From Phycisphaerales bacterium (GTDB lineage Bacteria > Planctomycetota > Phycisphaerae > Phycisphaerales > UBA1924), in assembly GCA_029260295.1 (NCBI GenBank), contig JAJDDN010000002.1:310001-374000 (forward strand): 64,000 nucleotides of DNA. Direction: 5' to 3'. Below, one piece after another: positions 16,734-25,796 of the stretch. A program made the translations under genes and the position numbers. Under the pieces are notes generated by a model, which saw only the letters and a list, made by a program, of their open reading frames with translations, was not told the origin of the DNA and searched no databases. The stretch's first letter is position 1. Each line of letters begins with the position of its first letter.

Positions 16734-18250
16734 CTATTGAGGCCCGCGTCTAGATAGCCTTGGCCGACCTGCCAGACTGGGCCAGCGCCCATTACGACAA
16801 GTAGGTCACCGGGACGGCACATGTTTTCGAGCTGTTCAATGATCGCCTCGAACGGATACAGATGCATCGCCTTGACCTTGCGGGCGCGGAGGCGGTCTAC
16901 GAGATCCGAGGAGTTCACCTTTTGACGCTCCGCTTCGGAGTCTCGCACAAAGTAGATGTGCGGGACGATCACGACATCGGCATTTTCGAAGCTCGTTGCA
17001 AACTCGTCGAGCAGGAAGCGGGTGCGGGAGTGCTGGTGGGGCTGGAAGACGCAGATGAGGCGGCCGCCGTGCTTAGCTGGGTCTTGGGAGGTTCGAAGTG
17101 CGCGGAGTGTGGCGTCGATTTCGGTGGGATGGTGGCCGTAATCGTCGATGACCTTGACGCCGTCTCGGGTGCCGAGGAGCTGAAGACGGCGATCGAGACC
17201 TGCGAAGGCGTCAAAAGATTTGGCGAGGAGATCCGGATCGGCCCCGACTGATCGCGCCAGTGCGAAAGCGACGGCGGAGTTCATCGCGTTGTGATCGCCG
17301 GGGAGCGAGAGGGTCCATGAATGGGTTTGGCCATCTGGAGACTTGATGGTGGTCTTGCCATCGGTATAGCCAACGACCCAGTCCGCACCAGGATTGAAAC
17401 CGATGGTTTCAACGGCGCACTTAAGTCCGGCGGTGACCTCGCGTCGGTAGGCTCCATCGTGTCCGATGATGAGCTTGCCGCCCTGGTCCGCATCGGGGAC
17501 GAGCTGGGCGAAGCCAGCGAATGCTTCGACAACGGCGTCGAGGGAGCCATAGATATCGAGATGGTCGGCTTCGATGGAGCTGATGGAGGCAATGGTCGGT
17601 TTGAGATGATGGAAGGAGCGGTTAAACTCGCAGGCCTCGGCGACTAGCAACCCTTGTTTTCCCCCCCACTCGCCTTCTGGTATTTGTGAAGCCCCGACGC
17701 GGCATCCGACACGCTGGCCGCCGGTAGATAGTGCGCCGTCGGCGAGTTGTTGGCAGGTGGCCCCGACGATGACGGATGGGTCGAGCTTGGCGTCGGTGAG
17801 GGCGCAGCCGAGCATGGCGGTGGTGGTTGATTTGCCGTGGGTGCCTGCGATGGCGATGCCGGTGCGACCGGTCATGCACGCGCCGAGTGCTTCGGGATAT
17901 GTCAACACGGTGAGCCCGCGGTTGATCGCTTCGAGGACCATCGGGTGGTCCGGGGCGACGGCGGCCGATGCGAGAACAATATCCGCTTCCTCGGGGAGCT
18001 GGCCGGCGGATTCATCGAAGCAGACATCGAGTCCAAAGTCTTTGAGCGCTTGGGTAACTGGTGATGGAGTTGAGTCGCAGCCGCGGACGCTAAGACCGGC
18101 TCCGCTGAGCATCCGCGCCAGCGCGGACATGCCACATCCACCGATGCCGATCATGAATGGGGTGCTGCCCCCAATTGAGAACCCGGGCGTTGAGCGTGCT
18201 TGGTCGCTGGAAGTGCCGGGGATTGGGGAGGAATCGTGGGTCATCATCAT
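16730..18250 (-). CDS. murC: UDP-N-acetylmuramate--L-alanine ligase MurC
   Basis: Adds L-Ala to UDP-MurNAc. The N-terminal Rossmann motif is MIGIGGCGMSALARML. The ATP loop is IAIAGTHGKSTTTAML, the central domain has EACEFNRSFHHLKP, and the Mur ligase C-domain contains VIDDYGHHPTEI and VFQPHQHSRT. I place the start at the first of three consecutive ATG codons (18250), giving 506 residues; the ORF track uses a GTG at 18274. A roughly 35-residue Ser/Pro-rich N-terminal extension precedes the Rossmann fold. Lead gene of the murC-murB-ddl-ftsQ-like cluster. Confidence 0.95.
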   Translation of the reverse strand: MMMTHDSSPIPGTSSDQARSTPGFSIGGSTPFMIGIGGCGMSALARMLSGAGLSVRGCDSTPSPVTQALKDFGLDVCFDESAGQLPEEADIVLASAAVAPDHPMVLEAINRGLTVLTYPEALGACMTGRTGIAIAGTHGKSTTTAMLGCALTDAKLDPSVIVGATCQQLADGALSTGGQRVGCRVGASQIPEGEWGGKQGLLVAEACEFNRSFHHLKPTIASISSIEADHLDIYGSLDAVVEAFAGFAQLVPDADQGGKLIIGHDGAYRREVTAGLKCAVETIGFNPGADWVVGYTDGKTTIKSPDGQTHSWTLSLPGDHNAMNSAVAFALARSVGADPDLLAKSFDAFAGLDRRLQLLGTRDGVKVIDDYGHHPTEIDATLRALRTSQDPAKHGGRLICVFQPHQHSRTRFLLDEFATSFENADVVIVPHIYFVRDSEAERQKVNSSDLVDRLRARKVKAMHLYPFEAIIEQLENMCRPGDLLVVMGAGPVWQVGQGYLDAGLNR

Positions 18251-18319
18251 CCACAGTATCGTCCTGATCGGCACTTTGTCATCACCAAATGGGTGAATGG
18301 CGAGAATCGATCGGTTGGG

Positions 18320-19567
18320 TTAGCAAGGAGGGGTTAATGCGGCTGGACCAAGGGTCTGGATGGTGACTTCTCCGAGTGTTCGCTGGCGGAGGTAGTCATT
18401 GAACGATTCAAGATCCACGGCTTCGATCTGCTTGATGACCTGCGCCAGTGTTCTTGGGGTGCCACGGTTGACGATGTCCCCGATCAATGCCCCGGCGCGA
18501 GCCCCGGTGGATTCGCCGCTGAAGATCACCCGGCTCTTGAGACCGATCCGGGCGCGGTCGAGCTCTTCACTGGTGACATCGCCGGCTTGCATCGCGCCGA
18601 GTTGTTCATACAAAACATCGAGCGATTCCTGGGCACGCTCCGGGGTGGTCCCGACATAGCTGGTGACGAGCCCGTGCTCTTTGGCGGCGCGGTAGCTCGC
18701 CGAGACTGAATAGCACAGGGCGCGTTTCTCGCGGACCTCGGTGAAGAGGCGCCCGGACATGCCACCAGATAGCACGCTGACTGCGAGGAGCTCGTTCATT
18801 TCGTTCTTGTGGGCTGCGGGCGGCGCGTCGTTGACGATGATGATCTGGACTTGGTTTGTGTCGTCCTCTTCGTGGGCGTAGCCGCGGGGCGCGATCGTTG
18901 AGATCTTTGGGGCCGGGGCTTTGCCGCTCCAGCTTCCGAAGTGTTCGCTGGCCAGTTCGATCGCATGGCCCGGTTCGATGGCACCGGCGATGGAGAGGAT
19001 TGCTCCGTCTGGTTTGGCGTGGGCGGCCCACCAGTCGCGGGTTGATTGGGCGGTGATGGATTGGAGCGATGATTCGGTGCCGTAGGTGCTGCGGTTGTAT
19101 GGCTCGGGCAAGTGACGCTCGCGGGCGGCGAGTACAGCGCGTTGTTGGGGGTCGTCGGCGAGCGATGCGAGCGCGTGCTGGGCCATGATTCGTGATGCTT
19201 CGAAGGAGTCGCCGGTCATCGCGGGGTTGAGGGTCATATCAGCGACGAGCGCAACGGCTTCTTCGAAACGATTGTCGAGCGTGGTCATCGACACACCGAT
19301 TGATTTGGCGGCCGGTGATGCGTCACGGACGGCACCTGCGAGATCAAAATCATCTGCTTGTTGTTGCGAGTCGCGAGTTGTAGAGCCTCGTAAAAGTAAT
19401 TCAGCGCAAATACCGACAATTCCGAGTTCATTTTTTTCTTGGTGGATAACTCCACTCGGAATCATCAAACGCATCGCAACGGATCGCATCGAATCGTTTG
19501 GTTCGATGGCAATGCGAAGTCCGTTGTCGAGTGTTGTGAGTGTGATTGAGTCGTGTGTCGTGGTCAT
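18320..19567 (-). CDS. M16 (insulinase/pitrilysin) family protein lacking the HxxEH zinc motif
   Basis: Homologue of processing peptidases (415 residues). The N-terminal half starts LDNGLRIAIEPNDSMRSVAMRLMI, as in M16 enzymes. Where the family has HFLEH before the L-L-x-K-G-T segment, this protein has GICAELLLRGST, so both zinc histidines and the catalytic Glu appear to be missing. The C-terminal half keeps the R/Y region LFTEVREKRALCYSVSASY. M16 proteins often work as an active plus an inactive subunit, but no active partner gene is adjacent here. It lies upstream of murC on the same strand, about 70 bp from the murC start. Confidence 0.85.
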   Translation of the reverse strand: MTTTHDSITLTTLDNGLRIAIEPNDSMRSVAMRLMIPSGVIHQEKNELGIVGICAELLLRGSTTRDSQQQADDFDLAGAVRDASPAAKSIGVSMTTLDNRFEEAVALVADMTLNPAMTGDSFEASRIMAQHALASLADDPQQRAVLAARERHLPEPYNRSTYGTESSLQSITAQSTRDWWAAHAKPDGAILSIAGAIEPGHAIELASEHFGSWSGKAPAPKISTIAPRGYAHEEDDTNQVQIIIVNDAPPAAHKNEMNELLAVSVLSGGMSGRLFTEVREKRALCYSVSASYRAAKEHGLVTSYVGTTPERAQESLDVLYEQLGAMQAGDVTSEELDRARIGLKSRVIFSGESTGARAGALIGDIVNRGTPRTLAQVIKQIEAVDLESFNDYLRQRTLGEVTIQTLGPAALTPPC

Positions 19568-20117
19568 GCATGATCCGGGTGTTTGAGTTGTGGAATTGAA
19601 TGATGATGCACTGATTCTTCACTCGCCGAGCGCGAAAGTCTTGCAAATGCGTTCAGTAGTACCCCCGATCTTTCGTGATTGCGCCCCAATTGCGCTGCGA
19701 ACTGCATCGATCTTGGTGGGATCGGGGTGTTTTTGTATTTTGAACGAATCGCACGAGACATTCGTGCACTTCACGGCTCTGGCTAACCAATGCGCATTGT
19801 TTTTGCGTTATCGAGCGCGAACTCTTTGATAATTGCGAGATGAACTCGTTGAAGCAAACGAGCACGAACCAGTCTCGTTTGGTTAAGCAATGCGTTTGCT
19901 TTCCCAACGCATCAGATCACAAACTTGAAAAAAAACACATGCGGTTTGGTATTCTGGTAAGATTTTGGTGAGTGATGTGCGTGTTGTTGGCACGGTTTGC
20001 TCAAGTCGTCGACCTTACGGCTCCGATGAGCATGTAAGTGTTAATAACGGAATGTGGTCCCGAACTCGAACACTCGGATCCACAACAAAGCATTTGGGTT
20101 CGAAACGGAGAGCCAAC
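19568..20117. other. Gene-free region upstream of the histone-like gene
   Basis: About 550 bp, the longest gap in the window, between divergent genes, with lower GC than its surroundings. It holds several small inverted repeats, for example GCACGA-GACAT-TCGTGC near 19749 and the palindrome CAATGCGCATTG near 19789. None has the shape of a terminator or a known RNA. A candidate promoter (TTGAAA at 19925 and extended -10 TGGTATTCT, spacer 19) would leave a leader of about 150 nt before the ATG at 20118. An unannotated small RNA is possible. Confidence 0.4.
19925..19955 (+). promoter_or_regulatory. Candidate promoter of the lysine-rich histone-like gene
   Basis: TTGAAA (-35) and TATTCT preceded by TGG (extended -10) with a 19-bp spacer, in an A-rich stretch. 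The spacer is long, so this is tentative. Confidence 0.3.
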
Positions 20118-20576
20118 ATGGCTAAGAAAAAAGCAACTCGTAAAAAAGCAACCAAGAAAAAAGCAACACGCAAAAAGGTAGCCAAAAAGGCAACCCGCAA
20201 GAAAGCAACCAAAAAGAAGGCTACAAAGAAAAAAGCAGCCAAGAAGGTAACCAAGAAGAAGGCTACCCGCAAGAAGACCGCCAAGAAGGCGACCAAAAAG
20301 AAAGCTACTAAAAAGAAAGCAACCCGTAAAAAGGTAGCAAAGAAGAAAACCAAGAAAAAAGTAGCCAAGAAGAAGACTAAGAAGAAGGCTACCAAGAAAA
20401 AAGTAGCCAAGAAGAAGACCAAGAAAAAAGCTACCAAGAAAAAGGCCACTAAAAAGAAGGCCACTAAGAAGAAGGCTACTAAAAAGAAAGCCACTAAGAA
20501 AAAAGCGACCAAAAAGAAGGCCGCTAAACGCACCACCAAAAAGAAAGCGACCCGTCGCAAGGCGACCCGTCGATGA
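20118..20576 (+). CDS. Lysine-rich histone H1-like DNA-binding protein
   Basis: Nucleoid-associated protein of 152 residues made almost only of Lys, Ala, Thr, Arg and Val in near-periodic units (KKAT, KKAA, RKKV, KKKATKKK). The true start is the ATG at 20118, preceded by GGAGAG; the ORF-track extension to 19965 is upstream leader. Such proteins resemble the C-terminal tail of eukaryotic H1 and chlamydial/Bordetella Hc1-type proteins and are expected to coat DNA non-specifically. Repeat number could vary between strains by slippage or recombination. Followed by a strong terminator, so it is probably monocistronic and highly expressed. Confidence 0.88.
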   Translation: MAKKKATRKKATKKKATRKKVAKKATRKKATKKKATKKKAAKKVTKKKATRKKTAKKATKKKATKKKATRKKVAKKKTKKKVAKKKTKKKATKKKVAKKKTKKKATKKKATKKKATKKKATKKKATKKKATKKKAAKRTTKKKATRRKATRR

Positions 20577-20633
20577 GTTGACCCTGGATTGATCAGAAAT
20601 GACCAATCCCGGGCCTATCCCAATGCCTTTCCA

Positions 20634-20663
20634 CGGAGCCGATCCACAATCGGCTCCGTTTTT
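20634..20663 (+). terminator. Rho-independent terminator of the histone-like gene
   Basis: A perfect 10-bp stem, CGGAGCCGAT with ATCGGCTCCG, around the loop CCACA, followed directly by five T. It lies 57 bp past the stop codon. Confidence 0.92.
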
Positions 20664-20666
20664 CAT

Positions 20667-20708
20667 ACCCCCAACCCCCCCCAAAGTGAAGATCATGCGT
20701 AGGGAGGG
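20667..20708 (+). repeat. C-rich dispersed repeat, copy B (after the histone-like gene terminator)
   Basis: ACCCCC, AA, eight C, then AAAGTGAAGATCATGCGT and AGGGAGGG. It aligns with copy A (12496-12536, minus strand). The core of eight C followed by AAAGTGAAGATCA is identical. Confidence 0.65.
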
Positions 20709-20739
20709 TTGCATTGAGCCTAGGGAGAGCCTCTTACAG

Positions 20740-21225
20740 CTAGGCGGCTGGGGCTCGGCTGATGAGACGGTCCATCATTGCTGAATCCGCGCCTTCCATC
20801 GGGTAATGCATCGAGAGCCCCACTTCCAACAAATGATGATCACAGATCACAAACGAGCAGGGTTCTTCGACCCTCCAGCCTACGAAACGGAGCGCACGGG
20901 CCAAGCATTCGATCGATGTGACACAGACGACCCCGTCGTGCACTCTTTCAACCGGGATGAACCCGAACTGCCATGCCTGCCTGTTTGTGATGACCGACCG
21001 GAGCTCCTGGTCAATCTCAATGGTGCACGGGTCAAGCCTGGGAGAGATCATGGCAAACTGAGCCGCCCAGGCATGCTCGATAACACCTGGATCAACACCA
21101 AAGAGTTCCTCGGCCAGCATCCCAAATGGGCGCGGGTTCGATTGCTGTTCTTTGACCACCAGATCACATTGTTCTGGTGTGAGTACCCCGTATTGAACCA
21201 ATAGGTCGCCGAGCCTTAATGCCAT
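20740..21225 (-). CDS. Stand-alone MshEN-like (GspE/PilB N-terminal) domain protein
   Basis: Protein of 161 residues starting MALRLGDLLVQYGVLTPEQCDLVVKEQQ. That is the pattern of the MshEN/GspE-II N-terminal domain (RLGDLLvekGliT.eql..al..Q), which in secretion and pilus ATPases can bind cyclic di-GMP. The second half (SVITNRQAWQFGFIPVERVHDGVVCVTS) matches the rest of that fold. No ATPase domain follows. It may be a free cyclic-di-GMP sensor or adaptor; this is inference. It converges with the histone-like gene and follows mnmE at a distance of 280 bp. Confidence 0.65.
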   Translation of the reverse strand: MALRLGDLLVQYGVLTPEQCDLVVKEQQSNPRPFGMLAEELFGVDPGVIEHAWAAQFAMISPRLDPCTIEIDQELRSVITNRQAWQFGFIPVERVHDGVVCVTSIECLARALRFVGWRVEEPCSFVICDHHLLEVGLSMHYPMEGADSAMMDRLISRAPAA

Positions 21226-21505
21226 TGCTGATCCTCCTCATTCCTGTTGCCCGATTGGGCTTCGAATGAATCCTTTTCCCGTCATCAGACTGATGACCAT
21301 GTAGAGAAACTCGACACTCAAAGGCCACTAATCGAGTGTTGGGAGCTGATTTTTAGGAGGATTCAGTTCTTGGGCGTCGTTACTATTACGCTCGATCCAG
21401 GTGTGCTTATTGCAAGAGATACATCGAAATTTCCATGCGGATCATTTGCACTCTGGATTTTGAAACTGGGAGCGGCAAGTCGGTTTGGCTGCCGATAATA
21501 CAGGG

Positions 21506-22855
21506 CTATTTGCCAACGCAGAAGGTCGCAAAGACACGCCCGATGACATCGTCGGGGGTGATCTGGCCTGTGAGTTCACCCAGGGCGTCGAGGGCGTCTC
21601 TGAGGCCGCTGGCGACGAGTTCAGGGGCATCGAGGGCATGCGAACCAGGTTCGATCCAGTTCATCGCATGACCAATCCCAGTGATCGCCTGACCGATCGC
21701 CCTTCGGTGCCTTGGTACGAATGCACCGACGCCCATGCCGGTGCGATCGCACACCGCATCGGCAATCGCACGCTTGAGAACGCCGACGCGGTGTCCATCA
21801 AGAGCACACACACTGATGGAGTGGCTCTCATCAGCAGAGCCTGCGATAAGATCGGCTTTGGTACGAACCCTGATGATGGGCTTGCCCATCGTGGCGAGTC
21901 CTTCTCGGTCGTTGAATCGCCCCGATGGGTCGCACCAGATGATCGTGTCGGCGGATTTGACACGATCTCGGGCGAGCTCTTGAGCAGATGCATCAATCGC
22001 GTCGATGGCCGAGTCGGCGAGCCCAGCGAGATCGGTGAGTTGGATTGATCCAGCACCCGGGATGTCATGTTCAAGATCAAGGATTTCGCTGATGGCGTCG
22101 CGGGTGGTGCCTGCCAGATCGCTGACAACCGCACGCTGAGAACCGAGCAGGGTGTTGAAGAGCGAGCTCTTGCCAGCGTTTGGCATCCCGCAGATCACAG
22201 CCTCAGGCTGGGTCGCGTGGATGACCGCCCCGGCGGCGTTTCCGATCTCAGCGACGAGCTGATCGCTGAGCGCGGTAAGCCGGGCCCGCAGATCGTCGGG
22301 TGCGATGGGGACGACATCGTCTTGGTCGGTGAAATCCACACCTGATTCAACCAACGCGAGCAGCAACGCGAGTTCCTCGGCCCATGCGATGCAACGGTCA
22401 CCCTGAGAGCCATCGAGAAGTTTGGCGGCGGCATCCAGAGCCTGATCCCCCACCGCTGCAATGCGAAGAGCAACACCTTCCGCCTGAGCGAGGGTTAACC
22501 GATCATTGAGGTACGCCCTTGCGCTGAACTCGCCGGGCTCGGCCCGGCTGACCCCTGGGATCTTGAAGAGTTGGTCAAGGATGCGTTCGAGGAGCTCCGG
22601 GTTTCCAACAACGAGCAACTCGGCGGTATCTTCGCCGGTGTAGCTTCGGGGTCCATCGAACCAGATGAGCTGGCAGGGGATGGTGTGCCCGCTATCGAAC
22701 TGGAATCTGGTTATATGGATGCCTCGGGCTGGATCAGCAAGATCGGTCATAGACTCAACACAAGTACGGGCATCTGTGCCTGAAATCCGGATGATTGACC
22801 GGGGGCTTTGTCCCGGGGGTGATCCGATGGCCGCGATGGTTCCGCCGGTAGGCAT
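21506..22855 (-). CDS. mnmE: tRNA uridine-5-carboxymethylaminomethyl modification GTPase MnmE
   Basis: With MnmG, modifies wobble U34 of several tRNAs. The 449 residues begin [23 protein letters not shown], the folate-binding domain. [26 protein letters not shown] is conserved, the embedded GTPase domain has G1 [11 protein letters not shown]3 DLAG and G4-like TKAD, and the protein ends in CVGK, a variant of the usual CIGK with the catalytic Cys kept. It lies 21 bp downstream of yidC; yidC-mnmE adjacency is common in bacteria. Confidence 0.95.
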   Translation of the reverse strand: MPTGGTIAAIGSPPGQSPRSIIRISGTDARTCVESMTDLADPARGIHITRFQFDSGHTIPCQLIWFDGPRSYTGEDTAELLVVGNPELLERILDQLFKIPGVSRAEPGEFSARAYLNDRLTLAQAEGVALRIAAVGDQALDAAAKLLDGSQGDRCIAWAEELALLLALVESGVDFTDQDDVVPIAPDDLRARLTALSDQLVAEIGNAAGAVIHATQPEAVICGMPNAGKSSLFNTLLGSQRAVVSDLAGTTRDAISEILDLEHDIPGAGSIQLTDLAGLADSAIDAIDASAQELARDRVKSADTIIWCDPSGRFNDREGLATMGKPIIRVRTKADLIAGSADESHSISVCALDGHRVGVLKRAIADAVCDRTGMGVGAFVPRHRRAIGQAITGIGHAMNWIEPGSHALDAPELVASGLRDALDALGELTGQITPDDVIGRVFATFCVGK

Positions 22856-22876
22856 GAGGTGACTTACTTTGGGGGA

Positions 22877-24955
22877 TTACTTGTGCTTGCCTTGGTTTCG
22901 GCGGTCATTGGGGTTAGGGGCCTGGGGGCCTCGCTCCATGAGCTGCTTCTTGGCCTCGGCGGCTTCGTTCATGCGTTGCATGAATCCGGGGCCTTTGGCT
23001 TTCTTGTCGGCGCGGATGTTCTCGATCTCAAGCATGCCGTGCTTCTTCATGTGGGCGCGGATCCATTTATTCTCGACGATGCCCATGGTGGAGTTGGTCA
23101 TGAAGTAGAGAGCCAATCCGGAGGGAGCGGTGTACATCATGACGGGGAACATGACGACCATCATGACCTTCATCATCTTCTGCTGGGACTCTTGCTCTGG
23201 GGTGAGCGTCGCCTGCGTTGGCGGGGTGAGGTATTTCTGATGCATGTAGAACACCACACCGAGAAGAAGCGGGAGGATGTTGATCGACGAGACATTGCCC
23301 CAGAGCGGGAAGGAGAAGTGCATTGCTGCGGGCAGCGGGATGGCGCCGTCAGCACTGGAGAGGTCGGCTAGGAACATCCATGAACCGCCGGAGATGGACT
23401 GGAAAATGCCATAAAACGCGGGCTCGTGCTTGAGCTCGACCGCAAAGAAGAGGGTCGCGTAGAGCGCAATCCAGACCGGAGATTGGAGCATCATCGGGAG
23501 ACACCCGAGCATGCCCATCGGGGAGATGCCTTCTTCTTTCCAGAGCTTGGACATTTCCTGCTGCATCCGCTTTGGTTCGTCTTTATATTTTTCGCGGAGG
23601 GCTTTTTGCTTTGGGGCCATGGACTGCATCTGGACACCGAAGCGCTGCATGCGGATCTGTGACCAACGGGTGATGGGGTGGAGGCAACCACGCACCAGGA
23701 CCACGAGGAGCATGATCGAGACGGCCCAGTCGCCGACGATCGAATGGAAGATCCGAAGGACAGCGATGAGGATGTTGGTCAGCCAATCGAAGGTACACCC
23801 GGCACACATTCCGCCGATGTTGTAGACGACCATGTCTGGGAGGTTGAGAGCCGCAAGGATCGGATCGTCTGCAAATACGGGTTTGGTACGCGGACCGGCG
23901 TAGACGGCGTTGGCGATGGTTGCCGTAGATCCGGGCTCCACGGTCAGGGCCGGGCTACTGGCCGCGAAAACCATCGTCGCATCGGGGGCGTTGGCGTAGG
24001 TGTTGAGCACATAGCGATCGATGGACTCGATCGAGGAAGCGATCAGGCGATCGTCGGGGTTGGTGCTCAGTGGATCGAGTACCGGGTGGAGGACAACGCT
24101 AAAGTAGCGGTCCGAGAGTGCGATCCAGCTCAGGCGAGATCCTTCCTCGATGGTTTTGGCGGTAGGCCAGACCGCCATCGGGGAGGCGTAGTACTTGTTA
24201 CCGTTGGCGTCTTTGAGTTTTTTGCCCAGCACCTTCGATCGGTTGGCGAGCTTGTCGTCGACAGTGACCTGGATCGAGGGGCCCTGCTGCTCGGCTGAGT
24301 GGAGCATGCCATAGCGGACGCGGCGGCGGTCGCCGGCGTAGCCGTTTTTGGCCTTGGGCATGTCGATCATCGCGGTGGTTTTGAACCGGAACTCATGGGG
24401 TTCTGGGCTCAGGTTTTCGACGGATTGTTCGAGCATGAACGCGTGCGGGGTGTCCCGCATGGTGTAGGTGCGGGTGACGAGTGCGATGTTGCTGCCGTCG
24501 GCGTCGATGATCAGTGCCTCAAATACACCAGGACCAAGCTGCTGCCAGACCGGCGCATCAAAGCCGGCCCCGGAGAGCTCGACATAATACCCGTCGATCT
24601 CAAGACCCAAGAGTGCGAAGGGGACGGCTGTTTGGTTCGTGGCTTCGTTGAATACAAGCTGCTGGAGGCGGATGTGATCTTTGAGCGCGACGGTTTCGTA
24701 CTCGTCAAGCAGAATGAGTTCTTCGATGCCTGCCCCAAGTTTGGAGAATCGGATCTCGATCTCGTCGTGGTCATCAACGAGCGGCACCCAGTCAGCGTTT
24801 GCCTCGCTGGGAACTGGCTTGGCGGTGTACTGAATCGTGACAGGTGTGTCAGATATGGAATCGGCGTCGTCCTGCATACCGATCGCTGGGCTCACCAATG
24901 CGGCGAGTGTCAGGAGGACCGAAAGAAACGAGATGGGGAGGATAGAAATGCGCAA
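22877..24955 (-). CDS. yidC: Membrane protein insertase YidC
   Basis: Inserts and folds inner-membrane proteins. The 692 residues include an N-terminal hydrophobic helix (MRISILPISFLSVLLTLAALV), a large periplasmic domain and the Oxa1 core. The core has SIMLLVVLVRGCLHPITRWSQ, with the conserved positively charged residue in the groove, then the coiled cytosolic hairpin MQSMAPKQKALREKYKDEPKRMQQEMSKLWKEEG and GMLGCLPMMLQSPVWIALY. A basic, Gln/Asn-rich tail follows. It is longer than E. coli YidC (548) mainly in the periplasmic domain. First gene of a yidC-mnmE pair. Confidence 0.95.
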   Translation of the reverse strand: MRISILPISFLSVLLTLAALVSPAIGMQDDADSISDTPVTIQYTAKPVPSEANADWVPLVDDHDEIEIRFSKLGAGIEELILLDEYETVALKDHIRLQQLVFNEATNQTAVPFALLGLEIDGYYVELSGAGFDAPVWQQLGPGVFEALIIDADGSNIALVTRTYTMRDTPHAFMLEQSVENLSPEPHEFRFKTTAMIDMPKAKNGYAGDRRRVRYGMLHSAEQQGPSIQVTVDDKLANRSKVLGKKLKDANGNKYYASPMAVWPTAKTIEEGSRLSWIALSDRYFSVVLHPVLDPLSTNPDDRLIASSIESIDRYVLNTYANAPDATMVFAASSPALTVEPGSTATIANAVYAGPRTKPVFADDPILAALNLPDMVVYNIGGMCAGCTFDWLTNILIAVLRIFHSIVGDWAVSIMLLVVLVRGCLHPITRWSQIRMQRFGVQMQSMAPKQKALREKYKDEPKRMQQEMSKLWKEEGISPMGMLGCLPMMLQSPVWIALYATLFFAVELKHEPAFYGIFQSISGGSWMFLADLSSADGAIPLPAAMHFSFPLWGNVSSINILPLLLGVVFYMHQKYLTPPTQATLTPEQESQQKMMKVMMVVMFPVMMYTAPSGLALYFMTNSTMGIVENKWIRAHMKKHGMLEIENIRADKKAKGPGFMQRMNEAAEAKKQLMERGPQAPNPNDRRNQGKHK

Positions 24956-25016
24956 CTGCTGGCTCGCTTTGCTCAGGCCTGACGGCCGAGGGAATGGATG
25001 GGGAATGGACTAAAAC

Positions 25017-25796
25017 TTAGCGGCCTTCAAAGAGGCGATCGCCGAGCCAGTCATGGAGTTGGGGGATGGCTTTGATTTTGTCGGCGGTCTGTTTGACATC
25101 GTACTCAACACGCACAAACTCGACCTGACCAGGTGAGATCACGGCATAGCACGCTCTGGGGTCATGATCGCGGGGCTGACCGACAGATCCGACATTCACA
25201 ATTGCTTTCTCGTCTTCAATAAACTTGAACACCGGTTCTGAGCCGATCTCAGATGGTGGATAAAAATCAGGCTCGTTGGAGAACACGCCCGGCTGGTGGG
25301 TGTGACCGACAAGGGCGATGCTTTCTACGCGGTCAAAGATCGCTTCGAGCTTGTCGGGCGCATCGCTGGCGTCTTCGGGGAATATGTATTCGTTGATCGG
25401 GCGGCGCGGCGAGGCGTGAACCGAAAGAATCGTGCTCCCGTCGCCCATCAGGTCTTCGACGGCTCGCACTCTGAGTGAACCAAGGAAATCGAAGCGGCGG
25501 GCGCGGATTGATTCGTCAGGCTCGGCTTCAAACTGCTCGCGGGTCCAGTACGCAGCGGATTCGGCGGGGGCGTTGAAGTTGGTAGGCTCGTAGACAACGG
25601 CGAAGTCGTGGTTGCCCATGAGCGCCCAGTCGCATTTCTCTTGGACAAGATCGACGCATTCGAGGGGGTCTGGGCCGTAGCCAATGATGTCGCCAAGGCA
25701 AACAATCTGGTCGATCTCTCGATTCTCGATGTCGGCCAAGACGGCTTTGAGCGCGACCGCGTTGCCATGGATATCACTCAGAACTGCGGTTCGCAC
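25017..25796 (-). CDS. Calcineurin-like metallophosphoesterase (YfcE/MJ0936-like)
   Basis: Cytosolic two-metal phosphodiesterase of 259 residues. Metal-binding motifs are in family order: SDIHGN near residue 8, GDIIGYGP, MGNHDF and VGHTHQPG. The product resembles the family of predicted phosphodiesterases often found as single genes; the substrate cannot be told. The start is a GTG. It is divergent from clpP; a palindrome (CCCTAT-N6-ATAGGG) stands 25 bp upstream and may hold the -10 region. Confidence 0.88.
   Translation of the reverse strand: MRTAVLSDIHGNAVALKAVLADIENREIDQIVCLGDIIGYGPDPLECVDLVQEKCDWALMGNHDFAVVYEPTNFNAPAESAAYWTREQFEAEPDESIRARRFDFLGSLRVRAVEDLMGDGSTILSVHASPRRPINEYIFPEDASDAPDKLEAIFDRVESIALVGHTHQPGVFSNEPDFYPPSEIGSEPVFKFIEDEKAIVNVGSVGQPRDHDPRACYAVISPGQVEFVRVEYDVKQTADKIKAIPQLHDWLGDRLFEGR

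Noticed and set aside
19789-19806. CAATGCGCATTG followed by TTTTT as a terminator
   Set aside because: The palindrome leaves no loop; with a 4-nt loop the stem is only 4 bp.
20001-20714. Antisense ORFs (237 and 181 residues) full of LVAFFLVAFF
   Set aside because: These are the complement of the lysine codon repeats (AAG/AAA read as CTT/TTT), so the hydrophobic pattern is a shadow of the histone-like gene.
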